This document shows positions 18,277-27,868 of a stretch of 64,000 nt of DNA, piece by piece. Each line of letters opens with the position of its first letter. The first letter of the stretch is position 1. Below the pieces are notes generated by a model. It did not search any database. It was not told the origin of the DNA and saw only the letters and a program-made list of their open reading frames with translations. The stretch comes from Actinomycetes bacterium (lineage in GTDB: Bacteria; Actinomycetota; Actinomycetes; Propionibacteriales; Propionibacteriaceae). A program made the translations under genes and the position numbers. The stretch spans positions 1-64,000 of the forward strand of contig JAUHXZ010000006.1 in assembly GCA_030426725.1 (NCBI GenBank). The letters are read 5' to 3'.

Positions 18277-19697
18277 TGACCGCGGCCGCCCGCTGGACGA
18301 TGGGCCTGGCCGTGGCCGTGACGTGGCTGGGACTGGTGGCGATCGCCATCCCCGGAACGTTCTCCGACCAGGGAATCTACGCCTCCACCGCCGAACTCCT
18401 GCTGCGCGGTCACAGACTCTATGTCGAGGTGTGGGACAACAAGGGCCCCGTCTTCTACTACCTCAACGCGCTGGCGCGCGCCGTCTCGCCGATCCTGGTC
18501 ATCCCGCTGGAAGTGGGCTGGCTCGCGCTCTGTTGCGTCGCCGCCTGGATGCTGGCTCACGAGTTGCCGGCCCGCGGGCGGCTCGCCCTCTCGTGGATCG
18601 CGGTTCCCATCATCGTCACCGGGCTGAGGTACGACCCGGGCATGACCGAACTTCCCGGTGTCGCGCTCGCACTGCTGGCCGTCGCGTTCTCGTTCCGGGG
18701 CCGATTCGCCTGGGGAGGTGCCGCTCTCGGGGCTCTCGCCCTGGTGAAACTGGTGTTCGTCCCCGTTGCGGGACTGGCGGTGCTGCTCCTCCTGGTCAGG
18801 AGTCGGAAGGCAAGGAGCGCGTGGGCGGCCTTTGGCGCAGCATCCCTCGTCGTCACCTGCGGGGTCCTCGTGATGGCGGCCCGCGGCGAACTCACCGGGT
18901 ACGCGACGATGCTGACCCGGAACGCCGCCTACGCCACGTCCTCGGGCGACGGGGGTTCAGGCCTCGCCGGTCAACTCCTCACGAACCTGATGGAGTCCAC
19001 GCCTCCCGGCGTCATCGCCGCCTGCCTGGTCGGCGTCACCCTCCTCCTCGTACCCCACCCGTCGCCTACGGGGGCGTCCCCCCGCACCGACAGCAGTGCG
19101 GTCGCGGCGATGCTGTTCCTCGGTGTCGGGGTCGTGCTGACGCTGACCGGCAAATGGGCCCACCACGGCACGGCGTGGGCGATTCCCCTGGTGGTCACGG
19201 CCGTCCATGCGGCCTCCCTGGTGCCGGCCCTGGGGGCAATGGCCGCGTGGCGTCGCAAGGCGATCGTCGCCGCCGGGGTCCTTCTCCTGAGCAGCTGGAC
19301 CCCGGTCACGCTGCTCCATGCCGTAGAGATGGCCGGGCCCCGTCTCCACTCCCTCACCACCATCTCCCCCGAGGGCTCGGCACTCGCCGACCTGGGAGAA
19401 GGTGACACCTACGCCCGCGTCGGCTCCAACTCCGACAGGGCGCACGCGTACGGCATGGGTCCATGGCGCCTCGGCTGCCCCGACTTCCACCAGTACGACT
19501 TCCAGCCGTCCCCCCTGCTGAACGAAACGTCGGACTGCCTGGAGTCGGTCGACACCGTGATCATCGCACCGGACGCCGTCCCGAAACCCGGCGCGACCGA
19601 CTGGAACCGCTATCTCGAGGACGTGGACGCGCTGATGGCGGCGGACTTCCGTTGCACGGTGTCGGAGGAGCGCGTGCGGGTGTGTGTGAAGGCGTGA
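18273..19697 (+). CDS. GT-C type polytopic membrane glycosyltransferase
   Basis: The 474-residue protein has about nine to ten membrane segments in its first 370 residues and a soluble extracytoplasmic C-terminal domain. The first loop contains FSDQGIYASTAELLLRG and VEVWDNKGPVFYYLN; the acidic residues in such a loop mark GT-C enzymes of the PMT/ArnT type. These use polyprenyl-phosphate sugars outside the membrane. It may decorate the polymer or transfer it to an acceptor. It starts GTG-ATG at the preceding stop and ends the tightly coupled run that began at 11732. Assignment is at family level only. Confidence 0.72.
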   Translation: MMTAAARWTMGLAVAVTWLGLVAIAIPGTFSDQGIYASTAELLLRGHRLYVEVWDNKGPVFYYLNALARAVSPILVIPLEVGWLALCCVAAWMLAHELPARGRLALSWIAVPIIVTGLRYDPGMTELPGVALALLAVAFSFRGRFAWGGAALGALALVKLVFVPVAGLAVLLLLVRSRKARSAWAAFGAASLVVTCGVLVMAARGELTGYATMLTRNAAYATSSGDGGSGLAGQLLTNLMESTPPGVIAACLVGVTLLLVPHPSPTGASPRTDSSAVAAMLFLGVGVVLTLTGKWAHHGTAWAIPLVVTAVHAASLVPALGAMAAWRRKAIVAAGVLLLSSWTPVTLLHAVEMAGPRLHSLTTISPEGSALADLGEGDTYARVGSNSDRAHAYGMGPWRLGCPDFHQYDFQPSPLLNETSDCLESVDTVIIAPDAVPKPGATDWNRYLEDVDALMAADFRCTVSEERVRVCVKA

Positions 19698-19707
19698 CGC
19701 CGGGCCG

Positions 19708-20910
19708 TCACCGGCGGCGAGCCCACCTGAACCGCCGGGCGCTCCTGTCCGCCCCGGCACGCGCGACGGAACTCCACACCGCGGTGACCTGGCGGGCCGA
19801 CCGCTCGATGGGGAACCGGACCGTCGCGGACTCCCAGGCTCGCTCGGCGCGCGCCGCCGCCCCGACCGGGTCGTCCAGCAGGTCGATGATGGCCCGGGCG
19901 AGGTCCTCATGGTCTCCGGGTTCGACCAGCCGGCCCAGGGGCTCCTCCCCGGTCACGGGCTCAAGAATCTCCGTCGCCCCGCCGGCCCTGGTGGCGATGA
20001 CAGGAACGCGGCGGATCATGGCTTCGACGATCACCTGACCGAACGGTTCGGGCACGGGCGAGGCGTGGACGCACAGTGCCATGGCGTCCAACTCGGCGTC
20101 CGGGGTGTCGACCCTGCCTGTGAAGCGAACCGCATCCGTCAGCCCGAGTTCTTCGACCTTCGCGCGAACCGCAGCCTCGTACTCGGCCTCCGCGAAGGCC
20201 ACCTCCCCGACAATCCTAAACGTCGCGCCCGGATGGGCCTGACGCACGATCGCGGCGGCCCGCACGAACTCCATCTGCCCCTTCGTCGGGCTGATCCGCC
20301 CGATGAGCCCCACGACCGGGTGACCGTCGTCCCCCGGTTCCCTCTGCCCGTGCCGCACCTGCTCCGGTGCGAACCCGGGGGCCACCACCGCAAGGTTCCG
20401 CGCTCCGGGAAGCGTCGCCGCCGTGGCCAACGAGTTGGCGACAACGGCCGCGGGAATCCAGCGGGCGAGGCGCCGCACGGCACCGACCAGCGGCTTCGGC
20501 AGGTAGTCGTCGGCAATCCGGTCATGGACATGCCACACCAGCGGCACTCCCGCGAGCCGGGCGGACACCACACCGATGAGGTCCGCCTTCAGCGACGCCG
20601 TGCACAGGAGGTCGGGCTTCATCCGCCGCAGCGTCCGGGCGAGCCGGAACGAGTAGGGCAACACAGCGAGTGCACTGAAAGCTGCGCTGAGCCTCGATCC
20701 GCCGAGTTCGTGTCGAGTTGCCCCGGTCCAGGAACCGGCCGGCACCACGTCGACGATGTGCCCGTGCGACCGCAGTTCGTCGACGAGCGGGCCGGCGGAC
20801 ATCAGGATGGTACGGGTCTCGATCTCCGGATCGAGCGCCCCGAGGAGCCGCACCAGGGCCAGCTCCGCTCCCCCCAGCGCGCCCGTGTGATCGAGGATGA
20901 CGACGCGCAC
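19708..20910 (-). CDS. GT4 glycosyltransferase
   Basis: This is a 400-residue GT-B enzyme. It begins VRVVILDHTGALGGAELALV, whose GGAE loop is typical of GT4. VVGLIGRISPTKGQMEFVRA and PEPFGQVIVEAMIRRVPVIA (E-x7-E) mark the donor site. The C-terminus is very arginine-rich (RSARRFRWARRR). It is transcribed against its neighbours. Its GTG start is 6 nt downstream of a TAGGCT hexamer (minus strand, 20922-20917) with no ribosome site, pointing to a leaderless mRNA. It is convergent with the GT-C gene, with 10 bp between stops. Confidence 0.82.
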   Translation of the reverse strand: MRVVILDHTGALGGAELALVRLLGALDPEIETRTILMSAGPLVDELRSHGHIVDVVPAGSWTGATRHELGGSRLSAAFSALAVLPYSFRLARTLRRMKPDLLCTASLKADLIGVVSARLAGVPLVWHVHDRIADDYLPKPLVGAVRRLARWIPAAVVANSLATAATLPGARNLAVVAPGFAPEQVRHGQREPGDDGHPVVGLIGRISPTKGQMEFVRAAAIVRQAHPGATFRIVGEVAFAEAEYEAAVRAKVEELGLTDAVRFTGRVDTPDAELDAMALCVHASPVPEPFGQVIVEAMIRRVPVIATRAGGATEILEPVTGEEPLGRLVEPGDHEDLARAIIDLLDDPVGAAARAERAWESATVRFPIERSARQVTAVWSSVARAGADRSARRFRWARRR

Positions 20911-20916
20911 GGGGCC

Positions 20917-20922
20917 AGCCTA
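20917..20922 (-). promoter_or_regulatory. -10 hexamer of a leaderless promoter (minus strand)
   Basis: Read on the minus strand, TAGGCT is followed after GGCCCC by the GTG at 20910. TTG immediately upstream could extend the element. Confidence 0.6.
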
Positions 20923-21006
20923 CAAGTCTCCCGGTCACGCGGTTTCGTACGCTGCGGACCTGGAGAAACGGGCTGCGGACCGGATACCCGGCCAGGCCCC
21001 CGAGGC

Positions 21007-21012
21007 TATCCT
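21007..21012 (+). promoter_or_regulatory. -10 hexamer of a leaderless promoter
   Basis: TATCCT is followed after 6 nt (GCCGAC) by the ATG at 21019, without a Shine-Dalgarno sequence. Confidence 0.6.
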
Positions 21013-21018
21013 GCCGAC

Positions 21019-22143
21019 ATGCGCCAACACCGCGTCGCACTGGTCTCGTCGAGCTACCACCCGTATCCGGGCGGGGTGGAGGAGCACACGGCGCAGGTCG
21101 CGCGGGAGTTCGTGGCACGGGGGGTGCCGGTCGAGGTGTGGACCGTCGATCGCGGGGAGCACCTGGGCACCCGCCGCGTCGAGGGCGTGACGGTGCGCTA
21201 CCTGCCCACTCCGCTTCCGTCCTTCACGCCCAGCGGTGTCCTGCGCTTCCTCCGCGCCCTCCCGTCCGCGGCGGCGGCGTGGGGCCGCGCGGCCCAGGCC
21301 TTCCGGCCGACCCTGCTGCACGTGCACTGCTTCGGGCCCAACGGTATCTATGCGATGGCTGCGTCCAGGCTCCTGAGAAGACCGCTCGCGCTGGCGAGCC
21401 ACGGGGAGACCTTCATGGACGAGGACGATGTGTTCGGCACGTCGCGGCTGCTGCGGACCTCACTACGAGCGGCGCTACGCCGTGCGGCTGTGGTGACCGG
21501 TTGCTCCGACGTCGTCCTCGCGGACCTGCGCGCTCGGTTCGGTCTCCGGGGCGGAAGCGTCGTGCCCAACGGGGTGACCCTTCCGGACCCACTGCCGCCC
21601 CTGACGGGGGCCAGGGAGGCGGTTGTGTTCGCCGTCGGGCGCCAGGTGCGGGTCAAGGGGTTCGATCTGCTGCTGGACGCGTTCGCGCGGGCCGACCCGC
21701 CGGCCGACACCCGGCTCGTGCTCGGCGGAGACGGCCCCGAGCACGCCGCTCTGACCCGCCGGGCCGAGACGCTCGGGATCGCCGCGCGGGTCGAGTTCCC
21801 CGGCCGCCTGTCACCCGAAGAGGTGTCGGGTTGGATGGCACGCGCGCAGGTGGTGGCGGTCCCCAGCCGGCGCGAGGCGTTCGGGATCGTGCTTCTCGAG
21901 GCGTGGCGCTCAGGGGCGGCCCTGCTGGCGACGTCACACGACGGGCCGGGCACGATCGTGCGTGACGGCGTCGACGGGCTGCTCGTCGACCCGGAGGACA
22001 CGGACTCCTTCGCGCGGCAACTCGGACGCCTGCTCTCCGAACCTGCGACCCGCGACAGGCTGGCCCGGGCCGGGCGGGACCGCGTTCGGGAGTTCACCTG
22101 GGCGGCTGTGGCCGATGCGTATCTGGGGGCCTACCCCGGGTAG
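21019..22143 (+). CDS. GT4 glycosyltransferase (PimB-like)
   Basis: This 374-residue GT-B enzyme begins MRQHRVALVSSSYHPYPGGV, with the YxPxxGGVE loop common in mannosyl- and other GT4 transferases. VFAVGRQVRVKGFDLLLDAF and SRREAFGIVLLEAWRSGAAL (E-x7-E) form the donor site. It is the first gene of a rightward group running to 27868. A leaderless promoter fixes the start at 21019. The sugar donor is unknown. Confidence 0.83.
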   Translation: MRQHRVALVSSSYHPYPGGVEEHTAQVAREFVARGVPVEVWTVDRGEHLGTRRVEGVTVRYLPTPLPSFTPSGVLRFLRALPSAAAAWGRAAQAFRPTLLHVHCFGPNGIYAMAASRLLRRPLALASHGETFMDEDDVFGTSRLLRTSLRAALRRAAVVTGCSDVVLADLRARFGLRGGSVVPNGVTLPDPLPPLTGAREAVVFAVGRQVRVKGFDLLLDAFARADPPADTRLVLGGDGPEHAALTRRAETLGIAARVEFPGRLSPEEVSGWMARAQVVAVPSRREAFGIVLLEAWRSGAALLATSHDGPGTIVRDGVDGLLVDPEDTDSFARQLGRLLSEPATRDRLARAGRDRVREFTWAAVADAYLGAYPG

Positions 22144-22203
22144 GCTCTGGCCAGACGACGAGGGGGCCGGTTCGGCCCATTCTCAGCAGGGGAGGTGGCC
22201 ACG

Positions 22204-23190
22204 GTGGTGGAGCGTCAGCAGGCGGACCCGACGGTGAGCGTCGTGATCGTGACCTACAACCGCGCCGACTACGTGCAGACCTGCCTCGAACACCTGGACG
22301 GCCAGACACGCGCCCCGCTGGAAATCATCGTCGTGGACTCCTCCCCCAACGACGACACACGCGATCTCCTCGCGGCGTGGCCCGGTGTGGTGTACCTGCG
22401 CAACGAAGCCGGACTGGGGACGATGGCGACGTCGCGTGCGATCGGCACCCGCCGCGCCGAGGGTGACATCGTCGCGTTCATCGACGACGACGCGTTCGCC
22501 GAGCCGGAGTGGCTGGAGAACCTCGTCAGGCCGTACGCCGACCCGCGGGTCGGGGCCGTCGGCGGCCGCTCGCGCAACGAGCAGCCGGGCGAGGAATCGG
22601 TCGGCCTGGACCAGATCGGTCAGTTCCTCGAGGACGGCACCCTCACCGGCTACTTCGCCGCCGACCCGGGGCACGACCTGGAGGTGGACCACCTCCAGGG
22701 CTGCAACATGTCGTTCAGGAGATCGGCGCTCGAGGCCATCGGCGGTATCCATGACCACTACCCCGGGACCTGCCTGCGAGAGGAATCGGACATCTCCCTG
22801 CGCATCCGCGCGGCCGGACACCGCATCATCTACACACCGACCGCGGTGGTGCTGCACATCGGCGGCGTATACGCGAAGGGGCGTCGCTTCGATCTGCGCT
22901 ACTTCTACTACGCCTCCCGCAACCACGTCGTGCTGCTGAGCCACGTGTTCGGGCGCCGGTCCCCCTACCTGCGCCGGTATCTCGGCACCGCGGCCAGGAG
23001 TTGGGGCCGGGAACTGGCCCAGGCCGGTGGCGCCCTGTTCGACTCCGAGCGTCGCGGGCTGAAGTCCAAGGTCCGGGGGGCCGGCGGAGGCCTGTCGCGT
23101 GCGGGCGTCGGTGTCGCCGGCACCATCAGCGGTGCGGTGGCCGCCGCCCGGCTGACACCGGGGTGCGGCCGGGCGGGTCACGGTGTCTGA
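22204..23190 (+). CDS. GT2 glycosyltransferase
   Basis: This is an inverting GT-A enzyme of 328 residues. VSVVIVTYNRADYVQTCL opens the nucleotide-binding half, VAFIDDDAFAEPEWL contains the metal-binding DDD, and CLREESDISLRIRAAGHRI has the ED-like catalytic-base region. The C-terminal 60 residues are basic and Gly/Ala-rich, perhaps membrane-associating. I chose GTG 22204 because GGGGAGG lies 8 nt upstream; GTG at 22195 overlaps that site. A TAGGCT hexamer at 22142-22147, straddling the preceding stop, may give an internal promoter. Confidence 0.82.
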   Translation: MVERQQADPTVSVVIVTYNRADYVQTCLEHLDGQTRAPLEIIVVDSSPNDDTRDLLAAWPGVVYLRNEAGLGTMATSRAIGTRRAEGDIVAFIDDDAFAEPEWLENLVRPYADPRVGAVGGRSRNEQPGEESVGLDQIGQFLEDGTLTGYFAADPGHDLEVDHLQGCNMSFRRSALEAIGGIHDHYPGTCLREESDISLRIRAAGHRIIYTPTAVVLHIGGVYAKGRRFDLRYFYYASRNHVVLLSHVFGRRSPYLRRYLGTAARSWGRELAQAGGALFDSERRGLKSKVRGAGGGLSRAGVGVAGTISGAVAAARLTPGCGRAGHGV

Positions 23191-24763
23191 CGGCGACATT
23201 CCGCCCTCGACTCCCACGTTCTCGCGCGGGGATCTGCAGCGGCGAGCGATCAGCGGCGCGCTCTGGACCCTCCTGCACACCGCCGTGTCGCTGCCCCTGG
23301 CCTTCGCCGTGAACATCGTCGTCGCGAGGGTTCTGGGCGTGGTCGACTACGGCAGGCTGGCCTACCTCAGCACCGTCATGGCCCTCACCGGCGCGGTCAT
23401 CTCCGCGGGCATCGGAACCGGCGTCATGCAGTTCGGCGCGAAGGCACACGCCGCGGGCCGCACGGACGAGGTCCGGCGGATCCTCTCCTCCGCACAGGGG
23501 TTCCGGCTCCTGGTCTCCGCCCCCATTCTCACCGTGGTCGTGCTGTCGGTCGCCGACGTCGCCCCCTGGCTGCTCGCCGTCGCGGTCGCCTTCGGCGTCG
23601 TACTCCCGAGCGTGTTCGGCGGGGCGCCCGCCATGTTCGCCGTCGAGAACAAGATGACCCAGGGCGCACAGAACGCGATGATCGTGAACGTCCTCACTCA
23701 GGCGGCCGTACTCACCGCTGTTCTCCTGATCGGAACCGCGGACTCCGTCTGGGCCGCTCGTCTCGCGCTGGGGGGAGTCGCGGTGATCCTCGCCGTCCCC
23801 TACGTCGACAGGCAGTACCGCCGGGCCTTGCTGGTCCCCACACTGCCCAGGCACTTCCCGCCCGGCTTCTGGAAGTTCGCGCTCCCGGCGGGAGCGGCCG
23901 GGTTGGTCGCCACGATGTTCGCGAACCGCAGCGAGGTCCTCTTCCTCACGTGGCTCCCAACATCCGCCGAGGCGGCGGGCATCTTCGGGCTGGCCTTCGG
24001 CCTCATCAACCATCTTTTCGGACCGGCGCAGGCCCTGCTCGGGCCGCTCATCCCCGCCGTCGCCGGTCTGCGCGAGATCGACGAAGAGGCGGTCGGACCC
24101 GCACTGCTGCGGTCGCTGCGGGGATCGTCGACCGTCGTCGGCCTGCTCATCGCCGGCGCGATCCCAGCACTCGCGTTCCTCACCATCCCCCTCTACGGCC
24201 CCAGCTACGCGGGGGTTCCCGAGGTGCTCGTCGCGATGGGGATCGCGGGCGGCTTCATGATCGTGGCAGGCCCTGTCCAGGCGTTCGTACAGGCCCGGCT
24301 CTCCGGCAACCGGCTCCTGGCGGTCAATCTGATCGCGGTACTGGTCGATGTCGCGCTCCTGCTCATCCTGATCCCGCCGCTGGGTGTGTGGGGCGCGGTG
24401 ATCGGCAACGCCGTCGCCGCCACGACCAAGTTCGCCATCCTGCTGGCCGGTGAGCGCCGCGGCCTCGCACTCCCCTGGCGGGCCGTCCTCTGGGCCTGTG
24501 CTCCCCTGGCGATCGGCAACCTCGTCTCCCTGTCCACATGGTTCGGTCTCCAGGCCGCCGGACTCCACGACGTGATCGCCGCGGTCACGGCGGGCGTCGT
24601 CGGGACACTGTCCACGGTCGTGCTGCTGCGTGCGCTGAGGACCGGCCTGACGCCCGGGGACGCAGACGCCATCCGCGCGGTGCTCCCGGTTCGGCTCCAG
24701 GGCCCCGCCACACCTCTGCTGCGCCTGTGCGTCGGAGGCAAGTACCACTCGGTAAGGAGATGA
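23183..24763 (+). CDS. Polysaccharide flippase (Wzx-like, MOP superfamily)
   Basis: The 526-residue protein has about fourteen hydrophobic helices. It begins with a short hydrophilic leader and then GALWTLLHTAVSLPLAFAV and NIVVARVLGVVDYGRLAYL, the motif typical of polysaccharide transporters (ARxLGxxxYG). It should flip undecaprenyl-diphosphate repeat units across the membrane for the Wzy-like polymerase at 13687. Its GTG start overlaps the stop of the GT2 gene by 8 nt, and the next gene begins 1 nt after its own stop. Confidence 0.87.
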   Translation: MSDGDIPPSTPTFSRGDLQRRAISGALWTLLHTAVSLPLAFAVNIVVARVLGVVDYGRLAYLSTVMALTGAVISAGIGTGVMQFGAKAHAAGRTDEVRRILSSAQGFRLLVSAPILTVVVLSVADVAPWLLAVAVAFGVVLPSVFGGAPAMFAVENKMTQGAQNAMIVNVLTQAAVLTAVLLIGTADSVWAARLALGGVAVILAVPYVDRQYRRALLVPTLPRHFPPGFWKFALPAGAAGLVATMFANRSEVLFLTWLPTSAEAAGIFGLAFGLINHLFGPAQALLGPLIPAVAGLREIDEEAVGPALLRSLRGSSTVVGLLIAGAIPALAFLTIPLYGPSYAGVPEVLVAMGIAGGFMIVAGPVQAFVQARLSGNRLLAVNLIAVLVDVALLLILIPPLGVWGAVIGNAVAATTKFAILLAGERRGLALPWRAVLWACAPLAIGNLVSLSTWFGLQAAGLHDVIAAVTAGVVGTLSTVVLLRALRTGLTPGDADAIRAVLPVRLQGPATPLLRLCVGGKYHSVRR

Positions 24764-24764
24764 T

Positions 24765-25814
24765 GTGCCCAGGCTAGTGTTCGCCAGCGTCGCCACCGAC
24801 ACGCCGATGGGTGCCCAGGTCTACGAGGAACAGGTCATCTCCCGCGCAGGCCCGCTGCTCGCCCGAAGCGCGTCACAGTGGCGCGCCCAGCGGGCGATCT
24901 TCCGCTCGATGCGGTCCCCATTGCCGGGCACCCACCGGCTCCCCATGGGCATCGTGCCCCGCGCTCCGGCCGCAGTGAGAAGGACGCTCGGGGCGGCGTG
25001 CTATCCGAGGGGAGCACTGGTCCACCGCATGTCTCTGGAGTTGCCTCCGGCACCGCGGGAAGTGGTGACCCTTCACGACGTCGCCGCCTGGCGCTTCCCC
25101 GACGAATCGGCTCCGGTGCGAGCCGCCGCCCACGAACTGCGCCGCGCCGCAGCCGTCGTCTGCGTCTCACAGAACACGGCCGACGAGGCAGCGGAGTTCC
25201 TGCGCCTGGACAACACCGTGGTCATCCCCAACGGCGTCGACGACCGCTTCCTGGCCGGCGCGGCGGCCGATCCCGCGCTGTTGGCGCGGCTCGGGGTCAC
25301 GGGAGCCTACATCCTCGGCGCAGGAGGGGCGTCCAGCCGCAAGAACCTCCCCGCACTGGCCGGGGCCTGGCCGATCCTGCACCGCGCACACCCGGAACTG
25401 ACGCTCGTGCTCTCCGGTCCGCCCCACCCCGGTCGGACCCGGCTCTTCGGATCGCTGGAGGGAGTGCGGATGGTGGGGCGGATCCCCGACGCCGATGTGC
25501 CGTCGCTGATGGCGGGAGCGGCGGCGATGGTCGTGCCCTCGACCTATGAGGGTTTCGGCCTGCCGGCCCTCGAGGCGATGGCCGTCGGCACCCCCGTCGT
25601 CGCATCGAACCGGAGCTCCCTCCCGGAGGTGGTCGGCGACGGGGGCATCCTGGTCGAGCCCACCGCGCGAGGCCTCGCGGAAGGCCTGGAGCAGGCTCTT
25701 GCGGGTGGCCCAGACGTGGACGCGATGGTGGCGCGGGGGCAGTCCAGGGCACGGAAGTACACCTGGGACCGGTGTGCGCAGGCACACGTCGACGTCTGGG
25801 CGGCCCATGCCTAG
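24765..25814 (+). CDS. GT4 glycosyltransferase
   Basis: The protein is a 349-residue GT-B enzyme. Its N-terminal domain is short and contains MSLELPPAPREVVTLHDVAA and VCVSQNTADEAAEFL, as in the mannosyltransferase-B-like subgroup of GT4. The donor domain has ILGAGGASSRKNLPALAGAW and STYEGFGLPALEAMAVGTPVV (E-x7-E, strongly conserved). An AAGGAGA ribosome site lies about 5 nt before the GTG start. It is coupled to the flippase gene with 1 nt between stop and start. Confidence 0.85.
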   Translation: MPRLVFASVATDTPMGAQVYEEQVISRAGPLLARSASQWRAQRAIFRSMRSPLPGTHRLPMGIVPRAPAAVRRTLGAACYPRGALVHRMSLELPPAPREVVTLHDVAAWRFPDESAPVRAAAHELRRAAAVVCVSQNTADEAAEFLRLDNTVVIPNGVDDRFLAGAAADPALLARLGVTGAYILGAGGASSRKNLPALAGAWPILHRAHPELTLVLSGPPHPGRTRLFGSLEGVRMVGRIPDADVPSLMAGAAAMVVPSTYEGFGLPALEAMAVGTPVVASNRSSLPEVVGDGGILVEPTARGLAEGLEQALAGGPDVDAMVARGQSRARKYTWDRCAQAHVDVWAAHA

Positions 25815-25847
25815 ACTCCCGTCACGACCAGTCCCCCCGGAGGCCAG

Positions 25848-26900
25848 ATGACAGATCACCCTAGGCCGACCCGACGCCTTGACTACGACGCAGTCATCCC
25901 GACGCACGCCCGCAACGCGAAACTCCTCGGGGAGGCGATCGGCAGCATCCGGCGCCAGACGGTGCCGCCCCGTAGGATCATCGTTGCCGTCGACGCCAAC
26001 CCGGAGGGCGCGGCGCTGATCCGCGCGGCCCATCCCGACGTCAAGGTCGTTCTGCTGGCGGTCCACGGGGGCGAGGCCGCCGCTCGACAGGCCGGGATGA
26101 TGGCGAGCACCGCAGAGTGGGTCGCCTTCCTCGACGACGATGACCTCTGGGCACGGGACAAGCAGGCGGTGATGGCGGACTACGTCGATCGGCATCCCGG
26201 ATGCCTCGCGGTGCGGGCCGGCTACTGGATGTCCGCGGGCACCGACGACCTGGCGCAGCAGGGGCTCAACGGCCAAGTGGTCGAGCTACGCGGTGACACG
26301 GTCGAGGAGCTGGAGGCCGCCGCCGCCACGCACGAGCCGCTCAACGAGCTCGGCTATCTGGACATCGAGGGCGACTCGCTCACCCTGCTGCTCGAGTTCA
26401 ACCGCGGGGTGATCGGCACGACGATGGTCCGGCGCGACGTCTTGCGGGCGCTGCCCCCGGTGCCCTCCGACCAGCGCCCGGGGGCCGATCACCTGCTCTT
26501 CATCCACGTCGCAGCCGTGACCGAATGGCACCTCATCCGGAAGCGCCTCGCCTTCTACCGCCTTCATCCGGGTCAGGACACGAGGCTTCCAGCCCCGTCG
26601 AGCGCACGGGGGGCGCTGCTCGCCAAGCTGCGCGGCTGGCAGGCGTACGGGCACCTGACGACCAGACCACTGTCGAGCTTCGGACGGACGTACCGCGTCG
26701 AGGTGCGCCGGGCGATCTGGGGACTGCTCCGGAGGGGGCTTCCGGCGGAGGCCTGGAAGACCTACCTCTTCGCTCTGCCGCTCCTTCCGAGCCTCGGCGA
26801 CCGGGTGCTCACGCTGATCCCCGAACCGGTGGTATGGCGCTGGCACCGGCTCACGTCGCGGGCCGAGGGGACCGCCTCACGTCCGGCCCCGCCATGGTGA
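25848..26900 (+). CDS. GT2 glycosyltransferase
   Basis: This is a 350-residue GT-A enzyme. It has DYDAVIPTHARNAKLLGEAI, IIVAVDANPEG and VAFLDDDDLWARDKQAVMADY with the DDD metal site. An unusual stretch around residues 135-185 (acidic, ending EGDSLTLLLEFNRGVIGTT) is inserted before the acceptor part. GGAGG lies 5 nt before the ATG. It has no clear membrane segment. Its stop overlaps the start of the pyruvyl transferase gene. Confidence 0.8.
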   Translation: MTDHPRPTRRLDYDAVIPTHARNAKLLGEAIGSIRRQTVPPRRIIVAVDANPEGAALIRAAHPDVKVVLLAVHGGEAAARQAGMMASTAEWVAFLDDDDLWARDKQAVMADYVDRHPGCLAVRAGYWMSAGTDDLAQQGLNGQVVELRGDTVEELEAAAATHEPLNELGYLDIEGDSLTLLLEFNRGVIGTTMVRRDVLRALPPVPSDQRPGADHLLFIHVAAVTEWHLIRKRLAFYRLHPGQDTRLPAPSSARGALLAKLRGWQAYGHLTTRPLSSFGRTYRVEVRRAIWGLLRRGLPAEAWKTYLFALPLLPSLGDRVLTLIPEPVVWRWHRLTSRAEGTASRPAPPW

Positions 26901-27868
26901 CCGCGGGGCCTCCGGACGGTGGGATCCGGTCAGGGGCGGAGAAGGGATTCTGGGAACGCAACGTCCGCTATTTCGACAGCCCCGTCCAACGTCGGGGCCG
27001 GCTGCTGGGTCGGCTGCTGGTCTCGGCCCTGACGCCACGGATGTACCCGCGCGCACCCGTGGCCCGGGCCTTCTGGTTCGATCAGTTCGCCAACTTCGGC
27101 GACGGACTGACCCCCTGGCTGCTCCGCCGGGCAGGAGTCATCCCGATCCTCGCACCGCCGGAGACCGCACGCCTCGTCGGAGTGGGGAGCATCCTCGAGC
27201 TGATGCCTGAGGACTTCGACGGATACATCTGGGGATCCGGCAGCCTCCGGGGCGCCCCGATCCACCTTCCGGCAGCAACGATCCTTGCGGTCCGTGGGGA
27301 ACTGACCAGGGACCTCCTCGACGCCGGGCGGAACGTGGCACTCGGGGACCCGGGCATCCTCGTCTCGCGATATCTCCGGCGCCGACGGCCTCGCTGGCGC
27401 GTCGGCGTGGTTCCCCATCACATGCACAGGTCCGACCGCTTGTGGTCCGCGGTCAAGGCCGCCTCGCCGGAGGAGGTCACGATCATCGACGTGGCACACG
27501 GCCCGGGCCACGTAGTGCGGGAGATCGCCCGGTGCGAGTCCGTGATCACCACCAGCCTCCACGGCCTCATCACGGCCGACGCGTTCGGCATCCCCGCCGC
27601 ATGGACGCGCCGCGAGCCCGACCTCTGGGGAGGACAGTTCAAGTTCCGCGACTACGAGTCGGTGCTGACTCCCGGGCGGACGAGGCTGGTCGACATCGAC
27701 AGCCGAGCCGACTTCGACCACGCCGCCCGGTCTGCCGGGACGGTCGACGCCCACGTGCTGCGGCGACGCCAGGACGGGCTCCTCGCGGCCCTCGACCTGG
27801 CGGTGGAGCTCCCCCGGAGCAGCCCGCTGGCCGCCTGGCGGCAGGTGCGGCCCCGTCCGGTCAGGTGA
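26894..27868 (+). CDS. Polysaccharide pyruvyl transferase family protein
   Basis: The 324-residue protein belongs to the family that adds pyruvate ketals to polysaccharides (CsaB/ExoV type). It carries FANFGDGLTPWLLRRAGVI (the N-x-G-D-x-L motif, about residue 60), GYIWGSGS, GDPGILVSRYL, and the C-terminal SVITTSLHGLITADAFGIP (S-L-H-G motif). Pyruvylation adds negative charge to the polymer. The ATG at 26894 and a GTG at 26897 both overlap the preceding stop, and I kept the ATG. Its 3' end overlaps the convergent GT14-like gene by 8 bp. Confidence 0.85.
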   Translation: MVTAGPPDGGIRSGAEKGFWERNVRYFDSPVQRRGRLLGRLLVSALTPRMYPRAPVARAFWFDQFANFGDGLTPWLLRRAGVIPILAPPETARLVGVGSILELMPEDFDGYIWGSGSLRGAPIHLPAATILAVRGELTRDLLDAGRNVALGDPGILVSRYLRRRRPRWRVGVVPHHMHRSDRLWSAVKAASPEEVTIIDVAHGPGHVVREIARCESVITTSLHGLITADAFGIPAAWTRREPDLWGGQFKFRDYESVLTPGRTRLVDIDSRADFDHAARSAGTVDAHVLRRRQDGLLAALDLAVELPRSSPLAAWRQVRPRPVR